Source: Cupriavidus campinensis | Lineage (GTDB): Bacteria > Pseudomonadota > Gammaproteobacteria > Burkholderiales > Burkholderiaceae | NCBI RefSeq assembly: GCF_905397395.1 | Contig: NZ_CAJPVH010000004.1 | Coordinates: 124,001-188,000, forward strand | Length of the DNA: 64,000 nucleotides | Direction: 5' to 3' | Shown here: in pieces, positions 18,370 through 25,794 of the stretch | Layout: every line of letters starts with the position of its first letter | Position numbering within the stretch: the first letter of the stretch is position 1 | Made by a program: the position numbers and the translations under genes | Notes under the pieces: generated by a model | Told to the model about the DNA's origin: nothing | Seen by the model: the letters and a program-made list of their open reading frames with translations, nothing else | Databases searched by the model: none

Positions 18370-19455
18370 CTAGGAGAGCGCCGGACGATTGCCCAGGAAC
18401 GCATCGCGCAGCAGGGTGCGGATGCCAGACGCTTCCAATGGACGCGGATTCGGGTACTGATCCTGTCGTGCCAGTTCGCATGCCCGCTCCAGATCCTCTT
18501 CTTTCAGGCCGATATCGCGCAACGCGGTAGGGGCGCCGAGCGAGGCGGCGAGGTCGAAGACCGCCGCCGGTGCATTGCCATCGGTGGCACCCAGCGCACG
18601 GGCGATGGCTTCCATGGCGGCCGGCGCGGCAGCGGCGTTGTAGGCAAGCGCGTGCGGCAGCACAATCGTATGGACCTCCGCGTGCGGCAGATTGAAGGTG
18701 CCACCCAGCGTATGACACAGCTTGTGGTGCAACCCTGCCGTGACGCTGCCGAGCACGGCGCCGCACAGCCACGCCCCGTAGAGCGCATCGCCGCGTGCGG
18801 CGAGCGTTTCGGCACCGTCCTCGCCACCTCCCCGGGCAATGACCGGCAACGCACGACCCAGCGCCGCGATGCCTTCGCGCGACATCCAGTCGCTGACCGG
18901 GTTGCGATCGCCCGCGTACAGGCCCTCGGCCGCATGGGCGATGGCATTGATGCCGCTGGTCACACTGACCATGCGCGGCAGACGCAGGGATAACTCCGGA
19001 TCGTAGATGACAGTGCGTGGCAGGACACGGGCATCGCGTCCGGTGCGCTTGAGGCCGGCGTCGGTCAGGCCGTAGATCGGCGTCGCTTCCGAGCCGGCGT
19101 AAGTGGTGGGCACAGCGATGACGGGCAGCGCGGACTCCAGCGCAATCGCCTTGCCGAGACCGATCGTCGACCCCCCGCCGATGGCCAGCGCGCAGTCGGC
19201 CCCGCGCTCTGCCGCCACGGTGCGCGCCTTGCGGGCCTGTTCCACGGGCACGTGCATGACGGCGCCATCGAAAATGCCTGCGCTGCGGTCGCCCAGCAAC
19301 GCGCTGGCGCGCTCCGCGAGCGCACGTTGGCCGGGCGTGCAAAGCACGAGCACGCGCTTGACGCCGAGCGCATCGGCTTCATCGGCCAGTCGGGCCAGCG
19401 CGCCCGCGCCGAAGACCACGCGTTGGGGGCGGGACTGATAGACGAAAGTGTTCAT
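18370..19455 (-). CDS. Maleylacetate reductase
   Basis: A 361-aa iron-type alcohol dehydrogenase. ATG at 19455 (MNTFVYQSRPQRVVFGAGAL) matches the family N-terminus; upstream frame extension is spurious. The nucleotide-binding segment reads ALAIGGGSTIGLGKAIAL and PTTYAGSEATPI. The metal-binding His region is AGLHHKLCHTLGG. It reduces maleylacetate to 3-oxoadipate with NAD(P)H, the step after hydroxyquinol cleavage. It lies 11 bases behind the second Bug gene on the same strand, so the pair is probably one operon under the divergent LysR regulator. Confidence 0.92.
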   Translation of the reverse strand: MNTFVYQSRPQRVVFGAGALARLADEADALGVKRVLVLCTPGQRALAERASALLGDRSAGIFDGAVMHVPVEQARKARTVAAERGADCALAIGGGSTIGLGKAIALESALPVIAVPTTYAGSEATPIYGLTDAGLKRTGRDARVLPRTVIYDPELSLRLPRMVSVTSGINAIAHAAEGLYAGDRNPVSDWMSREGIAALGRALPVIARGGGEDGAETLAARGDALYGAWLCGAVLGSVTAGLHHKLCHTLGGTFNLPHAEVHTIVLPHALAYNAAAAPAAMEAIARALGATDGNAPAAVFDLAASLGAPTALRDIGLKEEDLERACELARQDQYPNPRPLEASGIRTLLRDAFLGNRPALS

Positions 19456-19466
19456 GACGGCGGCAT

Positions 19467-20465
19467 CTATTCGAGTGTGATGTTGCGGGCCTTGATCAGG
19501 CGGCCCCAGCGCGCGGACTCGTCCTGGATCAGCTTGTTGGTCTGGGTGGCGTTCCCTGCCACGATCTCGAAGCCGCCAGCGCTCAGCTGCTTCGCGATGG
19601 CAGGGTCGCGCAGGGTGGCGGTCACCGCCGCTGACAGTTTCTCCAGCACGGCCGGCGGGATCTTGGCCGGCGCGATCATGGCCACCCACGAGTATGCTTC
19701 GAAGCCCTTGTAGCGTTCCGCCACGGCGGGCACCTCGGGCAGACGGGCGTCGCGCTGCGGGGACGTCACCGCCAGCGCGCGCAGCTTGCCGGCCTGTACA
19801 TAAGGCAGGATCAGCGGCAGGCTGGCGATCATCGAGTCCACGTGGGCGCCCAGTAGGTCGTTGATCGCGGGTCCGCCACCCTTGTAGGGGGTGTGGATAC
19901 CGCTGGTGCCAGCGGCTTCGAAAAACGCTTCCGCCACAAGCTGGTTGGAACTCCCGGCGCCTACCGATGCGTACGAGACCTTCTTCGGCGTGCGCGTGGC
20001 ACTGACGTAATCCTGGAGGGTCTGGTAAGGCGAACTGGCCGGCACCACGAGCACCATGGGCGAGCGGACCATGTACGACACACCCGTCAGGTCGCGCTTC
20101 CCGACATAGGGCAGTTTCGGATAAATGTGGGACTCGGTGGCGAAGGAATCGAACACCATGCCGAGCGTGTAGCCATCGGCGGGGCTCCGGGCAATCTGGC
20201 CGGTGCCTATGGTGCCGCCGGCGCCCGCGCGGTTATCTACCACCACGGTCTGCGCCAGGCGGGTGTGCAGGCCATCCTGCACCTGCCGTGCGACCTTGTC
20301 GACGGTGCCGCCTGCTGCATACGGTACGACGATCGTGACCGTCCTGGCGGGCCAGTCGTCGGCCATGACGTGGCCGGTTGCGCACATGAGGAGCGCGGTG
20401 GCCAGCATGCGGCGGGGGCGCCCGCGCATCGAGCGCAGGGCGGCTGAGAGGTAGGTTGTCTCCAT
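19467..20465 (-). CDS. Bug-family periplasmic solute-binding protein, second copy
   Basis: A 332-aa receptor with a long N-region and a signal peptide ending near GHVMADD. Family motifs are PARTVTIVVPYAAGGTVDKVAR and RAGAGGTIGTG. It is clearly divergent from the copy at 16275. It is first in a two-gene unit with maleylacetate reductase and faces the LysR gene across a 165-base intergenic region that holds a perfect palindrome. This suggests that uptake of the inducing acid is coupled to the reductase step. Confidence 0.88.
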   Translation of the reverse strand: METTYLSAALRSMRGRPRRMLATALLMCATGHVMADDWPARTVTIVVPYAAGGTVDKVARQVQDGLHTRLAQTVVVDNRAGAGGTIGTGQIARSPADGYTLGMVFDSFATESHIYPKLPYVGKRDLTGVSYMVRSPMVLVVPASSPYQTLQDYVSATRTPKKVSYASVGAGSSNQLVAEAFFEAAGTSGIHTPYKGGGPAINDLLGAHVDSMIASLPLILPYVQAGKLRALAVTSPQRDARLPEVPAVAERYKGFEAYSWVAMIAPAKIPPAVLEKLSAAVTATLRDPAIAKQLSAGGFEIVAGNATQTNKLIQDESARWGRLIKARNITLE

Positions 20466-20516
20466 TGCGGTGCCTTCCAGTAGGGTTTCGACAATCCGGA
20501 TGACGGAGGCTGCATG

Positions 20517-20535
20517 CTTTGCGATTTTCGCAAAG
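20517..20535. promoter_or_regulatory. Perfect palindrome in Bug/LysR divergent region (probable LysR box)
   Basis: CTTTGCGA-TTT-TCGCAAAG has two exact 8-bp arms around three bases and contains the T-N11-A spacing usual for LysR-type binding sites. It lies between the start of the Bug gene (20465, minus) and the LysR start (20631, plus). It is a strong candidate for the site through which the LysR protein controls both itself and the Bug-maleylacetate reductase unit. Confidence 0.7.
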
Positions 20536-20630
20536 ACTTGCCTCTCTGGGCTGAGGTGTTGATACTATTCCCGTCGGTTTGCCGTGGAAAGCCAATCCGG
20601 GCGCGTAATGCCTTTGCGGAGAGCGCACAA

Positions 20631-21572
20631 ATGGAATTCATTCGCTTTGCTGAGAATCTGGCTGTCTTCGTCGATGTGGCACGTGAAGGGAGCTTCTCGG
20701 CCGTTGCGCGGCGGCGCGGGCAGGTCGCATCGTCAGTGTCGCGCCAGATCGACGTGCTGGAGCGGGAAATGGGCGTGGCGCTGTTCACCCGCTCCACGCG
20801 GGCGCTGGTCTGCACCGAGGCGGGCGATCTTCTCTACCAGCGGGCCGCGCGCATCCTCCAGGAACTCAATGAAACGCGCGACGCGGTGACGGCGCTGGAG
20901 CAGGGTGTCAGCGGCCGATTGCGCGTGGCGTGCCTGCCGGCGTTCGCGCGGCGGCACGTCGTACCCCACCTCGGTTCCCTCTACGCGCAGTATCCGGACC
21001 TGACCGTTGAGCTGGAGTTGACCGAGCGTGTGGTCGATCCGGTGCTCGAAAGGTTTGATGTCGTGGTGCGCGTCGGGCAACAGGCCGACAGCAGCCTGAT
21101 CGCCCAGCGAGTGGCCAGCCAGCGATACGTGATCTGCGCCACGCCAGACTACCTGCGCGCTCACGGCAGACCCGTGCACGCGGATGAACTATCGCGCCAC
21201 CGCCTTATCGACCGGGGCCACAGCACGAGCATGCGCGGCTGGCGCGAACTCCTGGAATCCACCCACGCCGCGCAGGCGCTGTTCGCGGTGGAGTGCGACG
21301 ATTGCGATGCACGGCGGCTGTCGGTACTGCAAGGGCTGGGCATCGCCCTGATGCCGGACTGGTCGGTCGGCGAGGATATCGGGGCGGGGCGGCTGGAGGA
21401 ATTGCTGCTGGATGGCCTCCGCCCGCAGGCACAAGGCGGCATCTATTTGCTGCGCGCCCAGCCGCGCGCATCGGCAAAGCTCCGGGCCTTCACATCGCAC
21501 CTGAACCAATGCATTGGCGCCCCACCTTCATGGCAGCTGGCGATGACGCGCACCGAGACCTGCCCCCGGTGA
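20631..21572 (+). CDS. LysR-family transcriptional regulator
   Basis: A 313-aa regulator. The start at 20631 (MEFIRFAENLAVFVDVAREG) follows a GGAGAG site; the frame upstream is not typical. The HTH covers about residues 15-40 (SFSAVARRRGQVASSVSRQIDVLE) and an effector-binding domain follows. It is divergent from the Bug-maleylacetate reductase pair and its intergenic region carries the 20517-20535 palindrome. Its likely effector is a pathway intermediate. It converges with the RidA gene, 32 bases apart. Confidence 0.88.
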   Translation: MEFIRFAENLAVFVDVAREGSFSAVARRRGQVASSVSRQIDVLEREMGVALFTRSTRALVCTEAGDLLYQRAARILQELNETRDAVTALEQGVSGRLRVACLPAFARRHVVPHLGSLYAQYPDLTVELELTERVVDPVLERFDVVVRVGQQADSSLIAQRVASQRYVICATPDYLRAHGRPVHADELSRHRLIDRGHSTSMRGWRELLESTHAAQALFAVECDDCDARRLSVLQGLGIALMPDWSVGEDIGAGRLEELLLDGLRPQAQGGIYLLRAQPRASAKLRAFTSHLNQCIGAPPSWQLAMTRTETCPR

Positions 21573-21604
21573 TTCTGACGCCTCTCTCATCGTGAAGGGG
21601 ATGG

Positions 21605-22033
21605 CTATTCCGGCAACACGGCTACGGCCTCTATCTCGAACAGCATGCCGTCGATCGCCAGCCTTGGCACGGGAATCAGCGTGCAGGCGGGTGCCGGCCA
21701 GTCGCCCAGCAAGGCCTGCCAGGCGCGGCTGAAGATGGCCAGCCGTTCCATTGAATGATCGACGACCAGCACCGTGATCTTGGCTATGTCGGGGATGTCT
21801 GCGCCGCCGGCCTGCAGCGCCACGCGCAGGTTGGACAGTGCGCGGTTGACCTGCGCCGTGAAGTCGGCCCGCAGGCCGCCGCACATGTCCTCGCCACCCT
21901 GGCCCGCCGCGAAGATGAGCTTCGCAGGGCGGATCGCTACCGCGACATGTGAATAGCCGTTCAGGCGCGGATCGTAGAGATCGGGCGGGTTCATGAACTG
22001 GAGGTACGGGGCGCGAGGCGATTCGAGCTGCAT
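21605..22033 (-). CDS. RidA-family protein (YjgF/YER057c/UK114)
   Basis: A 142-aa RidA-like protein with the family pattern YSHVAVAIRPAKLIFAAGQ and the core VNRALSNLRVALQAGGAD. The ATG at 22033 is preferred over the TTG at 22069 because the SoxR-type promoter at 22061-22091 would start transcription near 22054, downstream of the TTG. RidA proteins hydrolyse reactive enamine/imine intermediates or act as chlorination-activated chaperones. The divergent soxR gene and the SoxR box suggest induction by redox-cycling agents. Confidence 0.85.
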   Translation of the reverse strand: MQLESPRAPYLQFMNPPDLYDPRLNGYSHVAVAIRPAKLIFAAGQGGEDMCGGLRADFTAQVNRALSNLRVALQAGGADIPDIAKITVLVVDHSMERLAIFSRAWQALLGDWPAPACTLIPVPRLAIDGMLFEIEAVAVLPE

Positions 22034-22070
22034 GGCAGGGTCCTGGGTGGAAAGGGATGCCAGTGTCAAA

Positions 22071-22088
22071 CCTCAAGTGCGATTGAGG
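22071..22088. promoter_or_regulatory. SoxR box between ridA-like gene and soxR
   Basis: CCTCAAGTGCGATTGAGG has CCTCAA/TTGAGG arms like the known soxS SoxR site (CCTCAAGTTAACTTGAGG). On the minus strand it lies in a 19-bp spacer between TTGACC (22091-22086) and GACACT (22066-22061), the long spacing typical of MerR-family activated promoters. This orients activation toward the RidA gene. Confidence 0.78.
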
Positions 22089-22150
22089 TCAAGCTCGAGT
22101 GCGATACCATGCGCGCTGCAAGGGCTTTCCTTGTCCGCTATGGTCCTGTC

Positions 22151-22654
22151 ATGAGCCGCCCCCCGAAAATCGACAAAATCGACCCGTTGGAACCACCCGT
22201 GCGCCCGATGCGCGCCCGCGACCCGCTGACCATTGGGCAGGTGGTCGAACGCAGCGGCGTGGCCGCTTCCGCGCTCCATTTCTATGAATCGAAGGGCTTG
22301 ATTTCGAGCACGCGCAGCGCTGGCAACCAGCGCCGCTATCCACGCGGCATCCTGCGTCGGCTGGCTGTGTTACGCATTGCCCAGCGCATGGGCGTGCCGC
22401 TTGCGGTCATCGCCGAGGCGTTCGCGCGTTTGCCGGCGGGCAAGGCACCGACCGTGGCCGACTGGCGCCGGCTGTCTGCTTCCTGGCGGGAGGATCTCGA
22501 CGCCCGCATCCGCGCGCTGACGATGCTCCGCGATCAACTCGACGGCTGCATTGGCTGCGGCTGCCTGTCGCTGAAGGCGTGTCCGTTGCGCAATCCACAG
22601 GACGTGATGGCGGGGCGGGGGCCAGGTGCCCATGTGGGCGAGGGGACGCCTTGA
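22151..22654 (+). CDS. soxR: Redox-sensitive transcriptional activator SoxR
   Basis: A MerR-family regulator of about 167 aa. The HTH motif is LTIGQVVERSGVAASALHFYE. The [2Fe-2S] sensor motif is CIGCGCLSLKAC (C-x2-C-x-C-x5-C) near residue 125. ATG 22151 is used; an in-frame ATG at 22109 lies almost on a possible -10 (TACCAT, 22105-22110) for this gene. Oxidation of the cluster turns the protein into an activator. The adjacent SoxR box points at the divergent RidA gene as its local target. No soxS is seen, as usual outside enterics. Confidence 0.93.
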   Translation: MSRPPKIDKIDPLEPPVRPMRARDPLTIGQVVERSGVAASALHFYESKGLISSTRSAGNQRRYPRGILRRLAVLRIAQRMGVPLAVIAEAFARLPAGKAPTVADWRRLSASWREDLDARIRALTMLRDQLDGCIGCGCLSLKACPLRNPQDVMAGRGPGAHVGEGTP

Positions 22655-22740
22655 CACGCATATCCATGCGTTTGCCAGCCATGTCCGGCATAGTTGTCTG
22701 CCAGACATCTCCCTGTGATGCTCATCGCCTGGTGTTCACC

Positions 22741-22959
22741 ATGAATCTTCCCCACCTGGAGCGGCAGCTCGCCTTCCTTAGAGAAATTGACCGACTGAAG
22801 AGCGTCGTGCGGATGTCGCCGCCTATCGATCGATCGCGTCGAGAAAATAGTGCCGAGCATTCCTGGCATCTCGCCATGTATGCGCTCGTGCTATCGGAGC
22901 ATGCGGCAGCGCCGGTCGATGTGGTCCGCGTTGTGAAGATGCTGCCGGGATCAGCGTAG
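22741..22959 (+). pseudogene. Truncated HD-domain phosphohydrolase (N-terminal remnant)
   Basis: Seventy-two residues starting MNLPHLERQLAFLREIDRLK match the N-terminus of YfbR-like HD hydrolases, including NSAEHSWHLAMYALVL, which carries the first metal His. The frame runs up to VVRVVKML, where intact proteins continue with an HD motif (usually IHDI.E). Here it reads PGSA and stops. No continuation was found in the other frames of the next 120 bases. The catalytic HD pair and about two thirds of the protein are missing, so it is most likely a deletion remnant. Confidence 0.7.
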
Positions 22960-23084
22960 AGTGACTCATAAGGCCGTCCCGTTGCTTCCGCGCATACGTA
23001 CTATCACCTAATGCTGCATTGCGACAATCCTTCTGCTACAATTAGTGAAAACCCCATAAGGGTAATCCCTCAAGGAAGGACGCC

Positions 23085-23270
23085 ATGAACACCCAATCCG
23101 ACATCAAGATGACCGATCAACTCGAACGCGACCTGATCGAGCGCGAACTGGGCACGCAAAGCCTGGGTTTTGCCAACGACGTGAAGCGCGTCGTGGCTGC
23201 CGTGCAGAACGTTTTCTCCCGTCTGCAATCGGAAGCGCGCAAGGCCAAGGTCGTCTACGCGAACGGTTAA
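23085..23270 (+). CDS. Small protein of unknown function (61 aa)
   Basis: A 61-aa acidic/basic helical protein (MTDQLERDLIERELGTQSLG, then VKRVVAAVQNVFSRLQSEAR). It has a good ribosome site (AAGGAAGG, 23073-23080) and a strong terminator directly behind it, so it looks like a real monocistronic gene. No membrane segment, cysteine or known motif is visible. I do not recognise the family. Confidence 0.72.
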   Translation: MNTQSDIKMTDQLERDLIERELGTQSLGFANDVKRVVAAVQNVFSRLQSEARKAKVVYANG

Positions 23271-23323
23271 TCCGGTCAGAACACCCGTAGTGCCTGCGGC
23301 GCCTTCCCGGCGCCGCCATTGAA

Positions 23324-23376
23324 AAACCGACCCGCCGCACACCCCTTCGAGGTGTGCGGCGGGTCGGTTTTTTGGC
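23324..23376. terminator. Strong bidirectional rho-independent terminator
   Basis: Two exact 20-base arms (AAACCGACCCGCCGCACACC at 23324-23343 and its complement at 23351-23370) enclose a 7-base loop. A T-run follows and an A-run precedes. It ends the 61-aa gene and can also serve the DUF427 gene on the minus strand. Confidence 0.93.
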
Positions 23377-23388
23377 TTATATGGGTGC

Positions 23389-23778
23389 TTAGCGAGTCAC
23401 TTCGATGCGATCGACGCGATCCGGGTAGAAGGCCAGATGGCCGGCGATCTGGGCGACCGCCTGATGGGGCGATTCATAGGTCCACCCCGCGTTGCCTGAG
23501 CGGGTGCCGCCGGCGGGAATGCTGTAGTACGCCGCATTGCCCTTATACGGGCAGTGGCTGGTGTGCTGGGTGCGCGTCAGTTGCGACATGTCCACGTCTT
23601 CGCGCGGAATGTACTGGACCGGCGGGTACGAGGCCTCGGCGAGTGTCAGGGCCCGGCGGGTGTCGGCAATCACGCGGCCCGCTACGCTCACCACCACGCG
23701 GCCGGCCTGGGGCGTGATCGTGATCGGATGATCCGGGCCGGGAATCCGGACTAACTTGTCAGCGGATTTGTCGGTCAT
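23389..23778 (-). CDS. DUF427 domain-containing protein
   Basis: A 129-aa protein with the DUF427 pattern: GRVVVSVAGRVIADTRRALTL, YPPVQYIPREDVDMSQL, SHCPYKGNAAYYSI and WTYESPHQAV. The ATG at 23778 follows a GGGAGGT ribosome site on the minus strand; the longer frame upstream is not used. The biochemical function of the family is not established. A 9-bp-arm hairpin (23800-23822) lies in its leader just before the ribosome site. Confidence 0.88.
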   Translation of the reverse strand: MTDKSADKLVRIPGPDHPITITPQAGRVVVSVAGRVIADTRRALTLAEASYPPVQYIPREDVDMSQLTRTQHTSHCPYKGNAAYYSIPAGGTRSGNAGWTYESPHQAVAQIAGHLAFYPDRVDRIEVTR

Positions 23779-23975
23779 GGCAGACCTCCCTAAGAAAGGA
23801 GGCGCGGCGATCAGGCCGCGCCTCAAAGAAAAAGCCGCCACGGAGGTGACGTGAGGCCGAAAGGGAGAGAAGAGCCTCGGCCTCGGTATGGACGATAGCA
23901 AGCGCGATCGGCGCGGCATAGCGCGCGCAGGGGAACACACTCTTGTAGTCCCTAGAACAATCCAGGCCAACATTC

Positions 23976-24004
23976 CAAAACAAAGCCCCGCACGGGGCGG
24001 GGCT
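23976..24004 (-). terminator. Rho-independent terminator of the GntR gene
   Basis: On the minus strand AGCCCCG and CGGGGCT form a 7-bp stem with a 7-base loop, followed by TTTGTTTT. It lies 45 bases after the stop of the GntR gene at 24049. Confidence 0.75.
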
Positions 24005-24048
24005 GCTGGGGCTGCTGGGGTTTGGGAGGCTCAAAAACTATCGGCAAA

Positions 24049-24756
24049 TCAAAGCGATAGTGACTGGCCGCCAGCCGATTGTTCCTCGATCCACAGCGAC
24101 AGCCGCACTTTGTACGCCTGCTGGATATGCCGCCGGGCAATCTGCTCGGCCTGCGCCGGGTTACGGGCCTCGAGTGCCTCCACCAGCGCCAGATGTTCCT
24201 CGTACGACCCCCGGGCGCGGCCCGGCACGGCCAGTGTGGAGCGGCCAAGCAGCGCCATCGACTCATGCAGCGAGCGCAAGGTTTTCAGAAGATATCGATT
24301 GTGCGCGCAGCGGTGCAGCGTCTCGTGGAACAGGCGATTGTTGACGGCCAGCTTGTCGGGGTCTTCAGCGAAGGCCAGATCGCGCTCGACAATATCGCGC
24401 AACAACGAGATTTCCACGTCGGTGGCATGGCGGGCGGCCAGGGCGGCCGCGGTGGATTCAAGCACCTCGCGCATGACATACAGCTCGCTCACCATGCTGG
24501 CGTCGAGCCGCGTGACCATCATGCCGCGATTGGGCTCGTTGACGACGAGCCCTTCGGACTCGAGCCGCGAGAGCGCCTCGCGCACCGGCGTGCGCGACAG
24601 CCCTAGCGATTCGGCGAGTTCCACCTCGCGCAGGCGCGTGCCGGGTGGCAGGTGGCCGGCCTGGATCGCGCCCCGGAGTTGTTGGTAGGCCCGTTCGGAA
24701 CGCGGCAGCGACGCGCTCTGGTCGCCATCGGCGCCGGCAAGATCCGCAGGAAGCAT
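24049..24756 (-). CDS. GntR-family regulator, FCD type
   Basis: A 235-aa regulator with an N-terminal winged HTH (RAYQQLRGAIQAGHLPPGTRLREVELAESLGLSRT; TPVREALSRLESEGLV) and a C-terminal FCD domain with the metal-binding Asp/His set (NRLFHETLHRCAHN, SYEEHLALVEALE). ATG 24756 is chosen; the upstream extension is atypical. The neighbours are DUF427 and TerC, neither an obvious target, so the regulon is unknown. It is distinct from the oxalate-island GntR gene at 27052. Confidence 0.87.
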   Translation of the reverse strand: MLPADLAGADGDQSASLPRSERAYQQLRGAIQAGHLPPGTRLREVELAESLGLSRTPVREALSRLESEGLVVNEPNRGMMVTRLDASMVSELYVMREVLESTAAALAARHATDVEISLLRDIVERDLAFAEDPDKLAVNNRLFHETLHRCAHNRYLLKTLRSLHESMALLGRSTLAVPGRARGSYEEHLALVEALEARNPAQAEQIARRHIQQAYKVRLSLWIEEQSAGGQSLSL

Positions 24757-24846
24757 GGATGCGTGTGAGTGGGGATGACAGCAAAGACAGCCATCATACC
24801 CGCTCGGGCAGGCCACTCGCCAGCCACCAGGCCCGAATACCCGATA

Positions 24847-25602
24847 TCAGGCCGGCGGCGGCTCCGTGCGCCGGCTGCGCCGCCGCCGCGCCAGCATGTT
24901 CAATCCCTCCACGCCGGTCGAGAAGGCCATCGCCGCATAGATATAGCCCTTCGGCACGTGGTGGCCCAGCCCGTCGGCAATCAGTGTCATGCCGATCATG
25001 ATCAGGAAGGCCAGCGCCAACATGATGATGGTGGGATTCGCGTTGATGAAGTTGGCCAGCGGCGCGGCTGCGAACAGCATCACGGTCACGGCGGCGATCA
25101 CGGCAACGAACATGATCGGGACGTGGTCGGTCATGCCCACGGCGGTGATGATGCTATCGATCGAGAACACGAGGTCGAGCACGAGGATCTGGCCGATGGC
25201 CACCGCGAAACTTGGCGCGGCGCGGGCGACGATGCCTTCCTCGCCATGCCCGGGTTCGGGCGAGACGTGCTGATGGATCTCGCGCGTGGCCTTCCAGACC
25301 AGGAACGCGCCCCCGGCAATCAGGATGATGTCGCGCCAGGAAATGCCTTTGCCAAGGATCGTGAAGACCGGCTCGGTCAGCGCCACGATCCAGGCAATCG
25401 TCGCCAGCAAGCCCAGGCGCATCACCAGCGCAAGAGTGATCCCCAGCCGCCGCGCCTTCTCGCGCATGGCTTCGGGCAGCTTGTTGGTCAGGATGGAGAT
25501 GAAAATCAGGTTGTCGATGCCGAGCACGACCTCCATGGCCACCAGTGTGGCCAGGGCGGCCCAGGCGGCCGGATCGCGCGCCAGCGCGAGTAGCGATTCC
25601 AT
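24847..25602 (-). CDS. TerC-family integral membrane protein
   Basis: A 251-aa membrane protein with about seven hydrophobic helices and the two family motifs [15 protein letters not shown] (about residues 25-39) and [15 protein letters not shown] (about 140-155), each with an acidic residue inside a helix. The ATG at 25602 follows AAGGAGT. TerC-like proteins are linked to metal-ion (manganese) export and tellurite resistance. The specific ion here is not known. A poly-arginine C-terminus is cytoplasmic. Confidence 0.9.
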   Translation of the reverse strand: MESLLALARDPAAWAALATLVAMEVVLGIDNLIFISILTNKLPEAMREKARRLGITLALVMRLGLLATIAWIVALTEPVFTILGKGISWRDIILIAGGAFLVWKATREIHQHVSPEPGHGEEGIVARAAPSFAVAIGQILVLDLVFSIDSIITAVGMTDHVPIMFVAVIAAVTVMLFAAAPLANFINANPTIIMLALAFLIMIGMTLIADGLGHHVPKGYIYAAMAFSTGVEGLNMLARRRRSRRTEPPPA

Positions 25603-25740
25603 GCGAACTCCTTGGTTGGGGTGGGCTGGGGCAGGGCTACCCGAAAGCGGACTACCAGGATCATGGTAGCGCACGCCGGCGGCGCAGGGGAGAGCAGTTA
25701 GGGTGAGATTGAGGTTGTGAAACGCCAAGACTGGAATATA

Positions 25741-25754
25741 GTATGTGATATATC
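25741..25754 (-). promoter_or_regulatory. Oxalate-island operator, copy 1 (ketopantoate-reductase-like gene)
   Basis: GTATGTGATATATC is the reverse complement of the shared motif GATATATCACATAC. It follows a possible promoter (TTGTGA 25715-25720, 16 bp, TATAGT 25737-25742) and overlaps the end of the -10. It is the only copy read in the opposite orientation relative to its gene. Confidence 0.72.
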
Positions 25755-25794
25755 AAAACAATACCGGTCATCACAACCATCGAGGAGACAACCC

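Noticed and set aside
23800-23822. Hairpin in the leader of the DUF427 gene as a riboswitch
   Set aside because: Only a short 9-bp stem with no conserved aptamer sequence.
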